Part shown: in pieces, positions 26,303-35,914 of the stretch
Layout: the number at the start of each line of letters is the position of its first letter
Position numbering within the stretch: position 1 is the stretch's first letter
Assembly (NCBI RefSeq): GCF_018918265.1
Contig: NZ_JAHLQC010000005.1
Span: 153,212 to 217,211, forward strand
Direction: 5' to 3'
DNA length: 64,000 nucleotides
From: Falcatimonas sp. MSJ-15
GTDB lineage: Bacteria; Bacillota; Clostridia; Lachnospirales; Lachnospiraceae
Program-made: the position numbers and the translations under genes
Notes under the pieces: model-generated
What the model saw: only the letters and a program-made list of their open reading frames with translations
Database searches by the model: none
Told to the model about the DNA's origin: nothing

Positions 26303-27313
26303 ATGAATAAAACATCAAAAACAAATACATTATTTTTGTGTGTATTGCTTTTTTACATAGGTGGAAGTATACTTTTATCGTTACTATTTGGAACAATTTT
26401 TAAGACATCACTTCCAACATGGGCAGGTCTTATTATAAGCCAGATGCTTATATTTATTCCAATTATATGCTATCTAAAGATTAATAATGAAAAGATAAGT
26501 GAACTGATACCATATAAGCCACTTAATATAAGTAATATTCTTATATGTGTATTATTCGCAATTCTTATGCTTCCGGTAGTACTTTTTATAAATATGCTTT
26601 CAATGCTATTTGTGAAAAATGAGCTGCAGGAAACAGTTGGTTCTATATATAACTATCCATTTATATTGCAGGTACTTCTTTTGGCAGTATTGCCGGCAGT
26701 ATTTGAAGAATTTGCATTTAGAGGAGTCTTTTTTCAAAGTTTTAGACGCAATAACATATTTGGCGCAGCTATACTAAGTGGAGTTATGTTTGGACTTATG
26801 CATCTTAATTTTAATCAGTTTGCTTATGCATTTGTGCTTGGTATTGTATTTGCATTTTTGGTTGAAGGAACAGGAAGCATGTTTTCATCTATGACAGCAC
26901 ATTTTATTATTAATATGAATTCAGTGATGTGGATGGCTATTCTTAAGATAGCACAGAAGTTTATGGCAGCGAATGCAGAATTGTTTAAAGATGGTATAAC
27001 AAATGAACAGTTTCAAAGTGTGGCAGGTCAGGATATGAGTTCTGTAATAGACAGCTCAGTACAGATGTCAGATCTTCCGACAAGTGTTGTAATTATGTAT
27101 CTTATACTTTTTTTTGCAATGGCGATAATATTTGGCGTACTTGCATTTATTGTATATAGATGGTTATGTATACGTAATGGAAGATGGGAGCATATAAAAC
27201 AAGTTGTTAAGAATCATCCATTTAAGAAAAAAGAAGAAAACTTTATTAATATGCCACTTGTAATTGCTATAATTGTAAGTGTTGGATATATGATTTTGAC
27301 AGAACTATTGTAA
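26303..27313 (+). CDS. CPBP-family intramembrane metalloprotease
   Basis: A 336-residue membrane protein with about eight helices. The CPBP (CAAX protease and bacteriocin-processing) motifs are EEFAFRG, with the paired Glu and Arg, and the later FGLMHLNFNQFAYAFVLG and HFIINMN histidine motifs, the intramembrane metal ligands. The family cleaves prenylated or signal-type substrates or gives self-immunity to bacteriocins; the substrate here is unknown. GAGGAG precedes the ATG. Single-gene unit. Confidence 0.9.
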   Translation: MNKTSKTNTLFLCVLLFYIGGSILLSLLFGTIFKTSLPTWAGLIISQMLIFIPIICYLKINNEKISELIPYKPLNISNILICVLFAILMLPVVLFINMLSMLFVKNELQETVGSIYNYPFILQVLLLAVLPAVFEEFAFRGVFFQSFRRNNIFGAAILSGVMFGLMHLNFNQFAYAFVLGIVFAFLVEGTGSMFSSMTAHFIINMNSVMWMAILKIAQKFMAANAELFKDGITNEQFQSVAGQDMSSVIDSSVQMSDLPTSVVIMYLILFFAMAIIFGVLAFIVYRWLCIRNGRWEHIKQVVKNHPFKKKEENFINMPLVIAIIVSVGYMILTELL

Positions 27314-27392
27314 CGCAAGGATTACTACAAAGTGAGATTATAACATAAGAATCAGATTAAAGACTTGGATTATTGTAGAATAAGAGTTACTT

Positions 27393-27443
27393 TATAAGCT
27401 AGAGCGTAAAACGCACTACCTTTAGGTGATAGGTAGTTCACAG
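27393..27443 (+). repeat. IS200/IS605-end-like hairpin, copy 3
   Basis: It starts TATAAGCTAGAGCGTAAAAC, identical over 20 bases to the minus-strand copy at 11934-11974, then a CACTACCTTTAGGTGATAGG hairpin and TAGTTCAC. Right ends of TnpB-type elements look like this. No transposase is present. Confidence 0.6.
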
Positions 27444-27448
27444 CATAT

Positions 27449-27554
27449 AAAAAGCCATCCTTAATATTGATATTATTTCCCTTAAGTAGACGAGGTAACT
27501 AACCAGAATCTATTTAGGGGGATTTTTATATCTAATATAGTAGGATGGCTTTTT
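27449..27554. repeat. 106-bp long imperfect hairpin between convergent genes
   Basis: The outer stem AAAAAGCCATCCT (27449-27461) pairs perfectly with AGGATGGCTTTTT (27542-27554). Inside, CCCTTAAGTAG pairs with CTATTTAGGGG over 11 bp including wobbles, around the loop ACGAGGTAACTAACCAGAAT. T runs on both strands would make it a bidirectional terminator, but the long structured interior is more than a terminator needs. No known RNA family recognised. Confidence 0.65.
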
Positions 27555-27602
27555 GTAGGATGAATAATTTAAATGATTAGTATGCTTAGTTAATACGATT
27601 GT

Positions 27603-27779
27603 TTATACATATATATCAATATTTTGTCCAAGATTAGGTGTAACAGATTGTTCCATCATCTTAACCATGTTATCACCGGTTTCCTCAAGAGTGTCAAGTG
27701 ATTTGCTTAGCATAAGAACACCGGCATCGTTGTTGACATTCTGAAGACTTATAGCCATTGAAAGAGCTGCAATATCCAT
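27603..27779 (-). CDS. YjfB-family motility-associated protein
   Basis: A 58-residue protein. The N-terminus MDIAALSMAISLQNV is the signature of the YjfB family, which in Bacillus lies among motility genes. The ATG at 27779 follows AAGGAGG with 7-8 base spacing; an ATG at 27809 has no ribosome-binding site. It is convergent with the CPBP gene and divergent from the zinc-ribbon protein gene. No flagellar genes are seen in the window. Confidence 0.8.
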   Translation of the reverse strand: MDIAALSMAISLQNVNNDAGVLMLSKSLDTLEETGDNMVKMMEQSVTPNLGQNIDIYV

Positions 27780-27944
27780 AAAAAAACCTCCTTTGCAATA
27801 TTGTAACATCTATTAAGTATATAATCGTACTGACAATTTAAAAACTTAATACTTTTTCGGACATTATTTGACTTTAAGTTTGACATATTTTTGACCTTGG
27901 TGTAGTATAAAAAGTATGATGAGGAAGAAAGAGAGGGAACAAAA

Positions 27945-29993
27945 TTGAGAAGATTTTGTACACAGTGCGGAAGCGCTTTAGAAGAGGGTGCAAGATTTTG
28001 TTCATCATGTGGATGCAAAATTGAGTACAAAGAACAGAATATTAATGACAACAATGTTAATGACACCAACGTTAATGACAACAATGTTAATACTAATAAT
28101 ACGAATACAAACACAGCTAATGTAATGGAAAATCAATATTCTGGTATGGATAATACCAATAATAATGGTTTTACATTTAACACATTTGCAACTAATGAAC
28201 AGTCACAGGATAATGTAGTTATCCATGAACCACAGCAGTTTAATCAGAGTCAGCCAGTATTTGGCCAGTCAGAACCACAGCAGTTTAATCAGAGTCAGCC
28301 GGTATTCGGCCAGTCAGAACCACAGCAGTTTAATCAGAATCAGCCAGTATTTGGTCAGTCAGAACCACAGCAGTTTAATCAGAGTCAGCCAGTATTCGGT
28401 CAGTCAGAACCACAGCAGTTTAATCAGAATCAGCCAGTATTTGGACAGCCAGAACCACAGCAGTTTAATCAGAGCCAGCCAGTATTTGGTCAGCCAGAAT
28501 CACAGCAGTTTAATCAGAGCCAGCCAGTATTTGGTCAGCCAGAATCACAGCAGTTTAATCAGAGCCAGCCAGTATTCGGCCAGTCAGATTTACAGCAAAA
28601 TGATCAGGAATATAACATAGAAGACAGCGATAGTATAACAGATGATACAAAGTCAAAAGATACTACAGAGTCAAAAGATACTACAGATGCTCAAAGTGAT
28701 GTTGTAAGTCTTGAAAAGAGTGAAAGTCAGATACAGCCAGAGGATCAGGCTTTTGCATTTGGAAATACATCACAGTCAGATAACCAGACATCTGTATTTG
28801 GAAATACATCACAGTTTGATAACGTATCACCACAGTTTGGAAGTACATCACAGTTCGATAACGTATCACCACAGTTTGGAAGTACATCACAGTTCGACAA
28901 TGTATCACCACAGTTTGGAAGTACATCACAGTTCGATAATGTATCACCACAGTTTGGAAGTACACCACAGTTTGACAACCAGGCACCACAGTTCGACAAT
29001 AATACACAGTTTGACAACAATGCACAGTTTGGAAACCCTGCACCACAGTTTGACAACAATGCACAGTTTGGAAACCCTGCACCACAGTTCGACAACAATA
29101 CACAGTTTGGAAACTCTGCACCACAGTTTGACAACAATACACAGTTTGGAAACCAGACATCACAGTTTGATAACAATGCACAGTTTGGAAACCAGACATC
29201 ACAGTTTGATAACAATACACAGTTTGGAAACCAGACATCACAGTTTGATAACAATACACAGTTTGGAAACCCTGCACCACAGCTTGACAATAATACACAA
29301 TTTGGAGGTCAGCCACAGCAGCAATCACAATTCGACAATAGTAATACTACAGATACAGCTAAAAAGAGTAAGAAGAAAAAGACAAAAGAAGCAAAGAAGC
29401 AAGCAAAAGCAGCAAAGCAACAGGCAAAAGCAACAAAACAGCAGAATGACGCACCTAAGAAAAAAGGAAAAGGTGGTGTAATAGCAGCAGTTGTTGTTAT
29501 ATTAGCACTTGTAGCAGCATTAGTTATTCTTCTTGTAAAACTTTTTACAGATGGTGGTTTTGATATAAATTCAATAACAGGTATATTTGGTGGTACATCA
29601 GGATATGAGAAGCCTTTTCAGCATATTTGTACAGCAATAGAAGAAGACGATGCATCAAAGCTTGAAGATGCATATCTTCCATCAACATGGGATGTATATG
29701 GTGTTACATCAGAAGATCTTTTAGAAGCATTAAAAGATGCATTCCTTGACTGTGGCGAAGTAAAAGACGTTACATATAAAGTAAGAAAATCAGAAGAACT
29801 AAAAGATAGTGATCTTGATGAAGTAAAAGATTATATTGACACATATTATGAGGAAGATGGAACAATAAAGAGTGCTTATGATGTTACAGTTAAGATAACT
29901 GTTAAAGGTTCAGATGATAAAGAGACAACTACTGATGAATATGTAGTTGTTAAAGTCAATGGTAAGTGGTATATCACAACTATGACAAGATAA
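27945..29993 (+). CDS. Zinc-ribbon, repeat-rich, single-pass membrane protein
   Basis: A 682-residue protein. The N-terminus is a zinc ribbon (C5xxC8, C19xxC22). A low-complexity N/T region is followed by eight 15-residue repeats of the EPQQFNQSQPVFGQS type (about 95-216). After an acidic stretch comes a second array of 13-residue repeats (four SQFDNVSPQFGST type, then about eight APQFDNNTQFGN type; about 285-460). Then come a Lys/Ala-rich segment (KKQAKAAKQQAKATKQQ), one transmembrane helix (VIAAVVVILALVAALVILLV) and a folded C-terminal domain (about 560-682) with a DUF4878-like look. TTG start with GAGGG upstream. The function is unknown; the prion-like Q/N repeats suggest a flexible tether. 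Confidence 0.8.
   Translation: MRRFCTQCGSALEEGARFCSSCGCKIEYKEQNINDNNVNDTNVNDNNVNTNNTNTNTANVMENQYSGMDNTNNNGFTFNTFATNEQSQDNVVIHEPQQFNQSQPVFGQSEPQQFNQSQPVFGQSEPQQFNQNQPVFGQSEPQQFNQSQPVFGQSEPQQFNQNQPVFGQPEPQQFNQSQPVFGQPESQQFNQSQPVFGQPESQQFNQSQPVFGQSDLQQNDQEYNIEDSDSITDDTKSKDTTESKDTTDAQSDVVSLEKSESQIQPEDQAFAFGNTSQSDNQTSVFGNTSQFDNVSPQFGSTSQFDNVSPQFGSTSQFDNVSPQFGSTSQFDNVSPQFGSTPQFDNQAPQFDNNTQFDNNAQFGNPAPQFDNNAQFGNPAPQFDNNTQFGNSAPQFDNNTQFGNQTSQFDNNAQFGNQTSQFDNNTQFGNQTSQFDNNTQFGNPAPQLDNNTQFGGQPQQQSQFDNSNTTDTAKKSKKKKTKEAKKQAKAAKQQAKATKQQNDAPKKKGKGGVIAAVVVILALVAALVILLVKLFTDGGFDINSITGIFGGTSGYEKPFQHICTAIEEDDASKLEDAYLPSTWDVYGVTSEDLLEALKDAFLDCGEVKDVTYKVRKSEELKDSDLDEVKDYIDTYYEEDGTIKSAYDVTVKITVKGSDDKETTTDEYVVVKVNGKWYITTMTR
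28230..29310 (+). repeat. In-frame minisatellites inside the zinc-ribbon gene
   Basis: A 45-bp unit is repeated eight times (about 28230-28590) and a 39-bp unit about twelve times (about 28796-29310). Units differ by few bases. Stop-free in several frames on both strands, the array creates long spurious ORFs that I rejected. Confidence 0.9.
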
Positions 29994-30136
29994 AATGTAA
30001 TAAATTACAAAAACAAAGAAGGATTTTTGTAATTTGTATAGTTTGTGTTAAAAATGAATAAAAGTATTCCGATAGACAAATAAAGTATGCTATACTAGTG
30101 ACGAAATAGTATAGCAGTAAATACGGAGGGCGACAT

Positions 30137-30592
30137 ATGGAGAAGAAGATTGCAATTGTTGTTATTATATTAACTGTATTAACTGTCGGAATATTCAAAG
30201 CAGGAATGGTAGCCGGCGCAGCGACATCAGAAGCTGGAAGCAGTGGAGATCCGTTAATAACCAAGAGTTATCTTGATGAGAGACTTGCATCTCTTGGAGA
30301 TACATCTTCTGGTGCATCAGGAACGAAGACATCAGCAGATTATAAGAAAGTTACATTGAATAAAGGCAGTGCATTATATGCAGATGCGGGAACAGAAGTA
30401 GTTCTCTATACAGGCAATGCCAAAGCTGTTTCTAACGGAGACGGAATTATCAATATAACAAAAGGAGAACTTACTGCTAATGGCATAAGTCTTGGTAAAT
30501 ACTGTTCATACCTTATACCAGCATCACAATCAGGAATTAGTGCAATTTCAGAATGTGTAGTGTTTGTAAAAGGTGGTTATACTATTAAATAA
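30137..30592 (+). CDS. Secreted or membrane-anchored protein with PLITKSYLD motif
   Basis: A 151-residue protein. The N-terminal helix (AIVVIILTVLTVGIFKAG) is a signal peptide or anchor. After GDPLITKSYLDERLASLG, a motif I have seen in exported Firmicutes proteins of unknown role, comes a compact beta-rich domain (YKKVTLNKGSALYADAGTEV to VFVKGGYTIK). The ATG follows GGAGGG. Single-gene unit with a terminator after it. Confidence 0.75.
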   Translation: MEKKIAIVVIILTVLTVGIFKAGMVAGAATSEAGSSGDPLITKSYLDERLASLGDTSSGASGTKTSADYKKVTLNKGSALYADAGTEVVLYTGNAKAVSNGDGIINITKGELTANGISLGKYCSYLIPASQSGISAISECVVFVKGGYTIK

Positions 30593-30631
30593 GAAGAAAG
30601 TTAAATAATTATTAGAAACTAACGTAGATAT

Positions 30632-30682
30632 AGAACTTTCTGCATAATATTTTGATTAATATATTATGTAGAAAGTTCTTTG
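30632..30682 (+). terminator. 19-bp stem terminator
   Basis: AGAACTTTCTGCATAATAT (30632-30650) pairs with ATATTATGTAGAAAGTTCT (30661-30679), one G-T wobble, 10-nt loop. A short T run follows. Confidence 0.75.
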
Positions 30683-30714
30683 CGTTATTATCAAGTAATT
30701 GGAGGAAATTTATT

Positions 30715-31605
30715 ATGAACGGTTTAGAACTTAACACAAACAGACCAGTATGGATTGACTATTTAATGATTATAATCGGAACTTTTATGATGGGATTTGC
30801 CATAAAAGTAATATATGATCCTATAAGTCTTGTAACAGGTGGGTTTACAGGTCTTGCAATAGTTGTAAAAGATGCTACACAAAGAGCGTTTGGAGGACAT
30901 GGAATTCCACTGTGGGTTACTAACTACGGTCTTAATATTCCGATGTTTTTAGTTGCATATAAGATAAAAGGCAAGAAATTTATTGGAAGAACTTTTTTTG
31001 CAACAACAATGTTATCTTTAGCACTTATGGTAATTCCTGAGATACCAATACTTAGAGATGATTATGTGCTTGCATGTATATTTGGTGGTGTTATAACTGG
31101 AGCCGGTACAGGACTTGTATTCTTGGCAAGAGCGACAACAGGTGGAACAGATATGTTAGCAGCTATAATACAGACATTTTGTAAACATTATACAATAGCA
31201 CAGATTATGCAGGTTGTAGATGGAGTAGTAGTAATAATCGGAGCATTTGTATTTGGACTTAACAAAGCACTCTATGCTGTAATTGCAATATATGTAGTAA
31301 CACTTGTGTCAGATGGAATAATAGAAGGTCTTAAATTTTCTAAAGCAGCCTATATCATATCAGAACATTATGATGAAATTGCACAAAAAATCATGTCGGA
31401 TCTTGAGAGAGGCGTAACAGGCATAAATGCGACAGGAATGTATTCAAATAATGCGAAAAAAATGTTGTTTTGTGTCGTTTCTAAGAAAGAAATGATACAA
31501 GTAAAAGAAATTGTAGCAAAAATCGACCCAAGTGCATTTGTAATTGTTAGTGATGTAAGAGAAGTCTTTGGAGAAGGTTTTATTGAATATAAACAGAAAA
31601 ATTAA
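30715..31605 (+). CDS. YitT-family membrane protein
   Basis: A 296-residue protein. About six transmembrane helices (16-200) form the YitT/DUF161 region, with the typical GFAIKVIYDPISLVTGGFTG and GTGLVFLARATTGGTD stretches, and a C-terminal soluble DUF2179 domain (about 205-296) contains ERGVTGINATGMYSN and SDVREVFGEGF. The family is widespread in Firmicutes and its substrate is not established. The ATG at 30715 has GGAGG at 9-base spacing; an upstream frame extension from 30652 lies within the terminator. Confidence 0.92.
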   Translation: MNGLELNTNRPVWIDYLMIIIGTFMMGFAIKVIYDPISLVTGGFTGLAIVVKDATQRAFGGHGIPLWVTNYGLNIPMFLVAYKIKGKKFIGRTFFATTMLSLALMVIPEIPILRDDYVLACIFGGVITGAGTGLVFLARATTGGTDMLAAIIQTFCKHYTIAQIMQVVDGVVVIIGAFVFGLNKALYAVIAIYVVTLVSDGIIEGLKFSKAAYIISEHYDEIAQKIMSDLERGVTGINATGMYSNNAKKMLFCVVSKKEMIQVKEIVAKIDPSAFVIVSDVREVFGEGFIEYKQKN

Positions 31606-31778
31606 AATGTTTTGGTCACATTAGCTTATTATCGGCAAAAAAAAACATTCAATATACAAAATAAACAAAACCGCAAAAAATAATTTGTTAAATTGGAATA
31701 TGGAATAGTTGCGGATTATAGTGTATTATAAAGGAAGTAAAAGCAAAGAAGAATATTGTATTCTAGGAGGAAAATAAA

Positions 31779-32891
31779 ATGGCAAGTTTATCACTTAAAA
31801 ATGTTTGTAAAGTTTATCCTAACGGTTTCGTAGCTGTTAAGGATTTTTGTCTTGAAATTGCTGATAAAGAATTCATCATTTTCGTTGGACCATCAGGTTG
31901 TGGTAAATCTACAACACTTCGTATGATCGCAGGCCTTGAAGAAATCAGTTCAGGTGAATTATGGATTGGCGACAAATTAGTTAATGACGTAGAACCAAAA
32001 GATAGAGATATCGCAATGGTATTCCAGAACTACGCATTATATCCACATATGTCAGTATATGACAATATGGCATTCGGTCTTAAATTAAGAAAAACTCCAA
32101 AGGCTGAAATTGACAAATTAGTTCATGAAGCAGCTAAGATTCTTGATATTGAACATTTATTAGATCGTAAACCAAAGGCTTTATCAGGTGGTCAGAGACA
32201 GCGAGTTGCTATGGGACGTGCTATCGTTCGTAATCCTAAAGTATTCCTTATGGATGAGCCTTTATCAAACCTTGATGCTAAATTACGTGTACAGATGCGT
32301 GTTGAGATTTCAAAATTACATGACAGATTACAGACAACTATCATCTACGTTACACATGACCAGACAGAAGCTATGACACTTGGTACAAGAATCGTAGTTA
32401 TGAAAGATGGTATTGTACAGCAGGTTGATACACCACAGAACTTATATGACAGACCAACTAACTTATTCGTTGCTGGATTCATGGGATCACCTCAGATGAA
32501 CTTACTTGATGCAAAAGTAACAAAAGATGGTTCAGATGTTAAATTAACATTTGGTGAACATACAATCAAAGTTCCAGAAGGAAAAGCTAAAAGACTTATT
32601 GACGGTGGTTATGTTGATAAGACAGTTGTATTCGGTATCCGTCCAGAAGATGTTCATGACGAACAGAGCTTCATCGAAGCTTCAAGAGACAGCATCATCG
32701 ATACAACAGTTAAAGTATACGAATTATTAGGTGCTGAAGTATTATTATACTTCGATGTTGACCAGTATACATTAACAGCTAGAGTTAACCCTCGTACAAC
32801 AGCTCGTCCTGGTGATAAAGTAAGATTTGCATTAGATCTTAACAAGATGCATATCTTTGATAAAGAAACAGAAAAAGTTATCTGCAACTAA
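31779..32891 (+). CDS. ugpC: Sugar ABC importer ATPase, UgpC/MsmK type
   Basis: A 370-residue ATPase of CUT1 carbohydrate importers. Walker A is GPSGCGKS, the signature is ALSGGQRQR, and Walker B is VFLMDEPLSNLD with a VTHDQTEAMTL His switch; the C-terminal TOBE/OB region (about 240-370) contains GIRPEDVHDE. No permease or binding protein is nearby, so this is probably a shared ATPase serving several sugar importers, as MsmK does in streptococci (inference). Codon choice is cleaner than in neighbours, consistent with high expression. AGGAGG precedes the ATG. Confidence 0.93.
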   Translation: MASLSLKNVCKVYPNGFVAVKDFCLEIADKEFIIFVGPSGCGKSTTLRMIAGLEEISSGELWIGDKLVNDVEPKDRDIAMVFQNYALYPHMSVYDNMAFGLKLRKTPKAEIDKLVHEAAKILDIEHLLDRKPKALSGGQRQRVAMGRAIVRNPKVFLMDEPLSNLDAKLRVQMRVEISKLHDRLQTTIIYVTHDQTEAMTLGTRIVVMKDGIVQQVDTPQNLYDRPTNLFVAGFMGSPQMNLLDAKVTKDGSDVKLTFGEHTIKVPEGKAKRLIDGGYVDKTVVFGIRPEDVHDEQSFIEASRDSIIDTTVKVYELLGAEVLLYFDVDQYTLTARVNPRTTARPGDKVRFALDLNKMHIFDKETEKVICN

Positions 32892-32923
32892 TATCTAGAA
32901 TATTAATATTGATATACTTACAT

Positions 32924-32951
32924 AGGGAATCCCTTTTGGGATTCCCTTTTT
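32924..32951 (+). terminator. Rho-independent terminator of ugpC
   Basis: AGGGAATCCC-TTTT-GGGATTCCCT followed by Ts; a perfect 10-bp stem. Confidence 0.92.
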
Positions 32952-33095
32952 GAATTCTAGAATCTTTGGCTCTAGAATCTTTTGACTTTTTTTAGTATTT
33001 CCTCTTTATTTTTTGTCAGATTTGCTATATTATTAATACATAGTGGCAGATTGTGTATATATGTCTGCTTAAGTTTAAATAAAGGAGTGAAAATA

Positions 33096-34184
33096 ATGAT
33101 ATCAAACCAGATTCTTCAAAATACATTAGAGGGGTTAAAAGCAATTACCAGAATAGATTTGTGTATCATGGATACAGAAGGTAAGGTTCTTGCATCAACG
33201 TTCACAGATGCTGAACAGTATGAACAGGCGGTAATTACATTCGTAGGCTCACCAGCAGACAGTCAGGTTATTCAGGGATACCAGTTCTTTAAAGTCTTTG
33301 ACGAACATCAGTTAGAATATGTATTATTAGCTAATGGCGGTGGCGAAGACGTATATATGATAGGAAAGCTTGCTACATTCCAGATACAGAATCTTTTAGT
33401 AGCATATAAGGAGAGATTTGATAAAGACAACTTCATTAAGAATCTTCTTCTTGATAATCTATTATTAGTTGATATATATAATCGTGCAAAGAAACTTCAT
33501 ATCGATACAGAAGTAAAGAGAGTTGTATATATTATAGAGACAAAGCATGAGAAAGATAATAATGCACTTGAGACAGTAAGAACTATCTTTGCAGGCAAGA
33601 CAAAGGATTTTATAACTGCTGTTGATGAGAAGAATATTATTCTTGTGAAGGAATTAAAGCCAGGTGAAGGATATGAAGAACTTGACAAGACAGCAAAAGT
33701 AATTCTTGATATGCTTAACACAGAAGCTATGAGCAGCGCACATATTGCTTATGGAACAATTGTTAATGAGATAAAAGAAGTATCACGTTCATACAAAGAA
33801 GCAAAGATGGCACTTGATGTAGGTAAGATATTCTACAGTGACAAGAATATTGTTGCATATAGTAATCTTGGAATTGGACGTCTTATATATCAGTTACCAA
33901 TACCACTTTGCAAGATGTTTATCAAAGAGATCTTTGATGGTAAGTCACCTGATGATCTTGATGAAGAGACATTATCAACAATCAATAAGTTCTTTGAGAA
34001 CAGCCTTAATGTATCAGAGACATCAAGACAGCTCTACATTCATCGAAATACTCTTGTATACAGACTTGATAAACTTCAAAAGAGTACAGGCCTTGATCTT
34101 AGAGTATTTGAAGATGCAATCACATTTAAGATCGCACTTATGGTTGTAAAATATATGAAATATATGGAAACATTTGAATACTAA
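33096..34184 (+). CDS. CdaR/PucR-family transcriptional regulator
   Basis: A 362-residue DNA-binding protein. The N-terminal sensor (about 1-130, with LCIMDTEGKVLASTFTD) resembles the CdaR sugar-diacid domain, the middle region is GGDEF-like and degenerate (about 140-290), and the C-terminus is a PucR-type helix-turn-helix (about 305-355, NVSETSRQLYIHRNTLVYRL). The ATG at 33096 follows AAAGGAGTG. It lies downstream of ugpC behind a terminator; a role in sugar or sugar-acid use is plausible but inferred. Confidence 0.85.
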   Translation: MISNQILQNTLEGLKAITRIDLCIMDTEGKVLASTFTDAEQYEQAVITFVGSPADSQVIQGYQFFKVFDEHQLEYVLLANGGGEDVYMIGKLATFQIQNLLVAYKERFDKDNFIKNLLLDNLLLVDIYNRAKKLHIDTEVKRVVYIIETKHEKDNNALETVRTIFAGKTKDFITAVDEKNIILVKELKPGEGYEELDKTAKVILDMLNTEAMSSAHIAYGTIVNEIKEVSRSYKEAKMALDVGKIFYSDKNIVAYSNLGIGRLIYQLPIPLCKMFIKEIFDGKSPDDLDEETLSTINKFFENSLNVSETSRQLYIHRNTLVYRLDKLQKSTGLDLRVFEDAITFKIALMVVKYMKYMETFEY

Positions 34185-34301
34185 TAATAAAATATAATTA
34201 ATAAAATATAATTCAAAGGTTAAATAACGGTTGTGATTGTACGAAAAAACATATACATGGAGTAATGTAACTTTATATACAAACACAAATAGGAGGCTGT
34301 T

Positions 34302-35003
34302 TTGATTACATTAGAGAACGTCAGTAAAACTTATTCTACAGGCTCTCCTGCACTTAATAATATTAATCTTAAGATAGAAAGCGGGGAGTTTGTATTTATA
34401 GTAGGAAATAGTGGTTCGGGAAAGTCTACTTTAATAAAACTTCTGTTAAAGGAACTTGAACCGACATCAGGTAAGATTTATGTTAATAACCGTTATATTA
34501 ATAAATTATCCAGAAAGAAACTTCCTATGTTAAGAAGAGACATAGGAGTTGTATTTCAGGACTTTAGATTGCTTAATGACAGAAATGTATATGACAACAT
34601 AGCTTTTGCAATGAAAGTTGTCGAAGCACCACAGAGACAGATTAGAAGTAAAGTTCTTGCAATGTTGTCAATGGTTGGGCTTCTCGATAAGTATCGTTCA
34701 TTTCCAAAACAGATGTCAGGAGGAGAGCAACAAAGAGTTGCTCTTGCAAGGGCACTTGTTAATGAACCTAAGATACTTCTTGCAGATGAACCTACAGGTA
34801 ACCTTGATCCGGATAATGCCTGGGAGATTATGAAATTGCTTGAAGAGATTAATAATAAGGGAACTACAGTAGTTGTAGTAACACATAATCTGGAGATAGT
34901 AAAATATATGAAGAAAAGAGTCATAACCATACAGGACGGCAATATTATATCAGATGAAGATATGCGTGAAGACGTGCATGGGGGTGATGAAGATGAAGAT
35001 TAG
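34302..35003 (+). CDS. ftsE: Cell division ABC ATPase FtsE
   Basis: A 233-residue ATPase that works with FtsX to control peptidoglycan hydrolases at the division site. Walker A is GNSGSGKS, then VFQDFRLLNDRNVYDN (an FtsE-specific stretch), QMSGGEQQR and LLADEPTGNLDPD. The start is TTG at 34302 with GGAGG at good distance. The gene overlaps ftsX by 11 bases. Confidence 0.95.
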   Translation: MITLENVSKTYSTGSPALNNINLKIESGEFVFIVGNSGSGKSTLIKLLLKELEPTSGKIYVNNRYINKLSRKKLPMLRRDIGVVFQDFRLLNDRNVYDNIAFAMKVVEAPQRQIRSKVLAMLSMVGLLDKYRSFPKQMSGGEQQRVALARALVNEPKILLADEPTGNLDPDNAWEIMKLLEEINNKGTTVVVVTHNLEIVKYMKKRVITIQDGNIISDEDMREDVHGGDEDED

Positions 35004-35901
35004 ATCTTTCGGATACTGTGCTAAGCAAGGTGTCAGAAATATATATAGGAACCGTTCATTTTCACTTGCTTCAGTGGCTACTATGACAGCATGCATATTT
35101 ATATTTGGTCTATTCTATTCAATAATTCTTAATGTCAGCCATATGGTAGCTACAGTTGAGAATACAGTATGCGTTGTTGTATTTTTTGAACCTGATGCCT
35201 CAGAAGAAAAGATAGAAGAGATTGGAAGAATCATATCTGAGAGAGCAGAAGTTGCTTCTGTGCATTATACTTCGGCAGAAGAAGCATGGGAGAATTATAA
35301 GGAAAAATATTTTGAAAAAAATCCAGAACTTGCAGACGGATTTGCACAAGACAATCCACTTGCTAATTCGGCATCATATGAGATATATCTTAATGATGTA
35401 TCCATGCAGAATGTACTTGTAAACTTCCTTGAAGGACTTGATGGAATACGACAGGTTAATCATTCTGATATAACTGCAGCAGGACTTGAACAGTTTGGAA
35501 GAATGGTTGCACTTATCTCTGCTGTTATAATTCTCATATTATTTGCAGTAGCAATATTCTTAATTAATAATACTGTAGCAACTGGTGTTACTGTAAGAAA
35601 AGAAGAAATTGGTATTATGAAACTTATTGGAGCGACAGATGCATTTGTAAAAGCACCTTTTATTGTTGAAGGTATTATAATCGGTGTAATTGGTGCAATT
35701 ATACCACTACTTGTAATAAGATATTTTTACAATAGGGTGGTTATATATATAACGACACAATTTTCATTACTTCAGGGTGTTGTGACATTTCTTCCGGTAG
35801 AGCAGGTATTTAAGACACTTCTTCCAGTTGGAATTATGCTGGGACTTGGTGTCGGTCTTATAGGAAGTCTTATGTCACTTAGAAAACATATTAGGGTATA
35901 A
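34993..35901 (+). CDS. ftsX: Cell division membrane protein FtsX
   Basis: A 302-residue four-helix membrane protein. It has helix 1 (about 20-42, ATMTACIFIFGLFYS), a large extracellular loop (about 50-165) for hydrolase binding, and three C-terminal helices with the GIMKLIGATDAFVKAPFIVEG motif. I chose the ATG at 34993 (MKIRSFGYCAK), with GGGGGTG 8-9 bases upstream; the ATG at 34987 is also possible. Co-translated with ftsE. Confidence 0.94.
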   Translation: MKIRSFGYCAKQGVRNIYRNRSFSLASVATMTACIFIFGLFYSIILNVSHMVATVENTVCVVVFFEPDASEEKIEEIGRIISERAEVASVHYTSAEEAWENYKEKYFEKNPELADGFAQDNPLANSASYEIYLNDVSMQNVLVNFLEGLDGIRQVNHSDITAAGLEQFGRMVALISAVIILILFAVAIFLINNTVATGVTVRKEEIGIMKLIGATDAFVKAPFIVEGIIIGVIGAIIPLLVIRYFYNRVVIYITTQFSLLQGVVTFLPVEQVFKTLLPVGIMLGLGVGLIGSLMSLRKHIRV

Positions 35902-35914
35902 GGAAGATGATATA

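Noticed and set aside
28225..29481. Long alternative-frame and antisense ORFs over the zinc-ribbon gene
   Set aside because: They exist only because the repeat units lack stops in several frames; translations are low-complexity echoes of the repeat.
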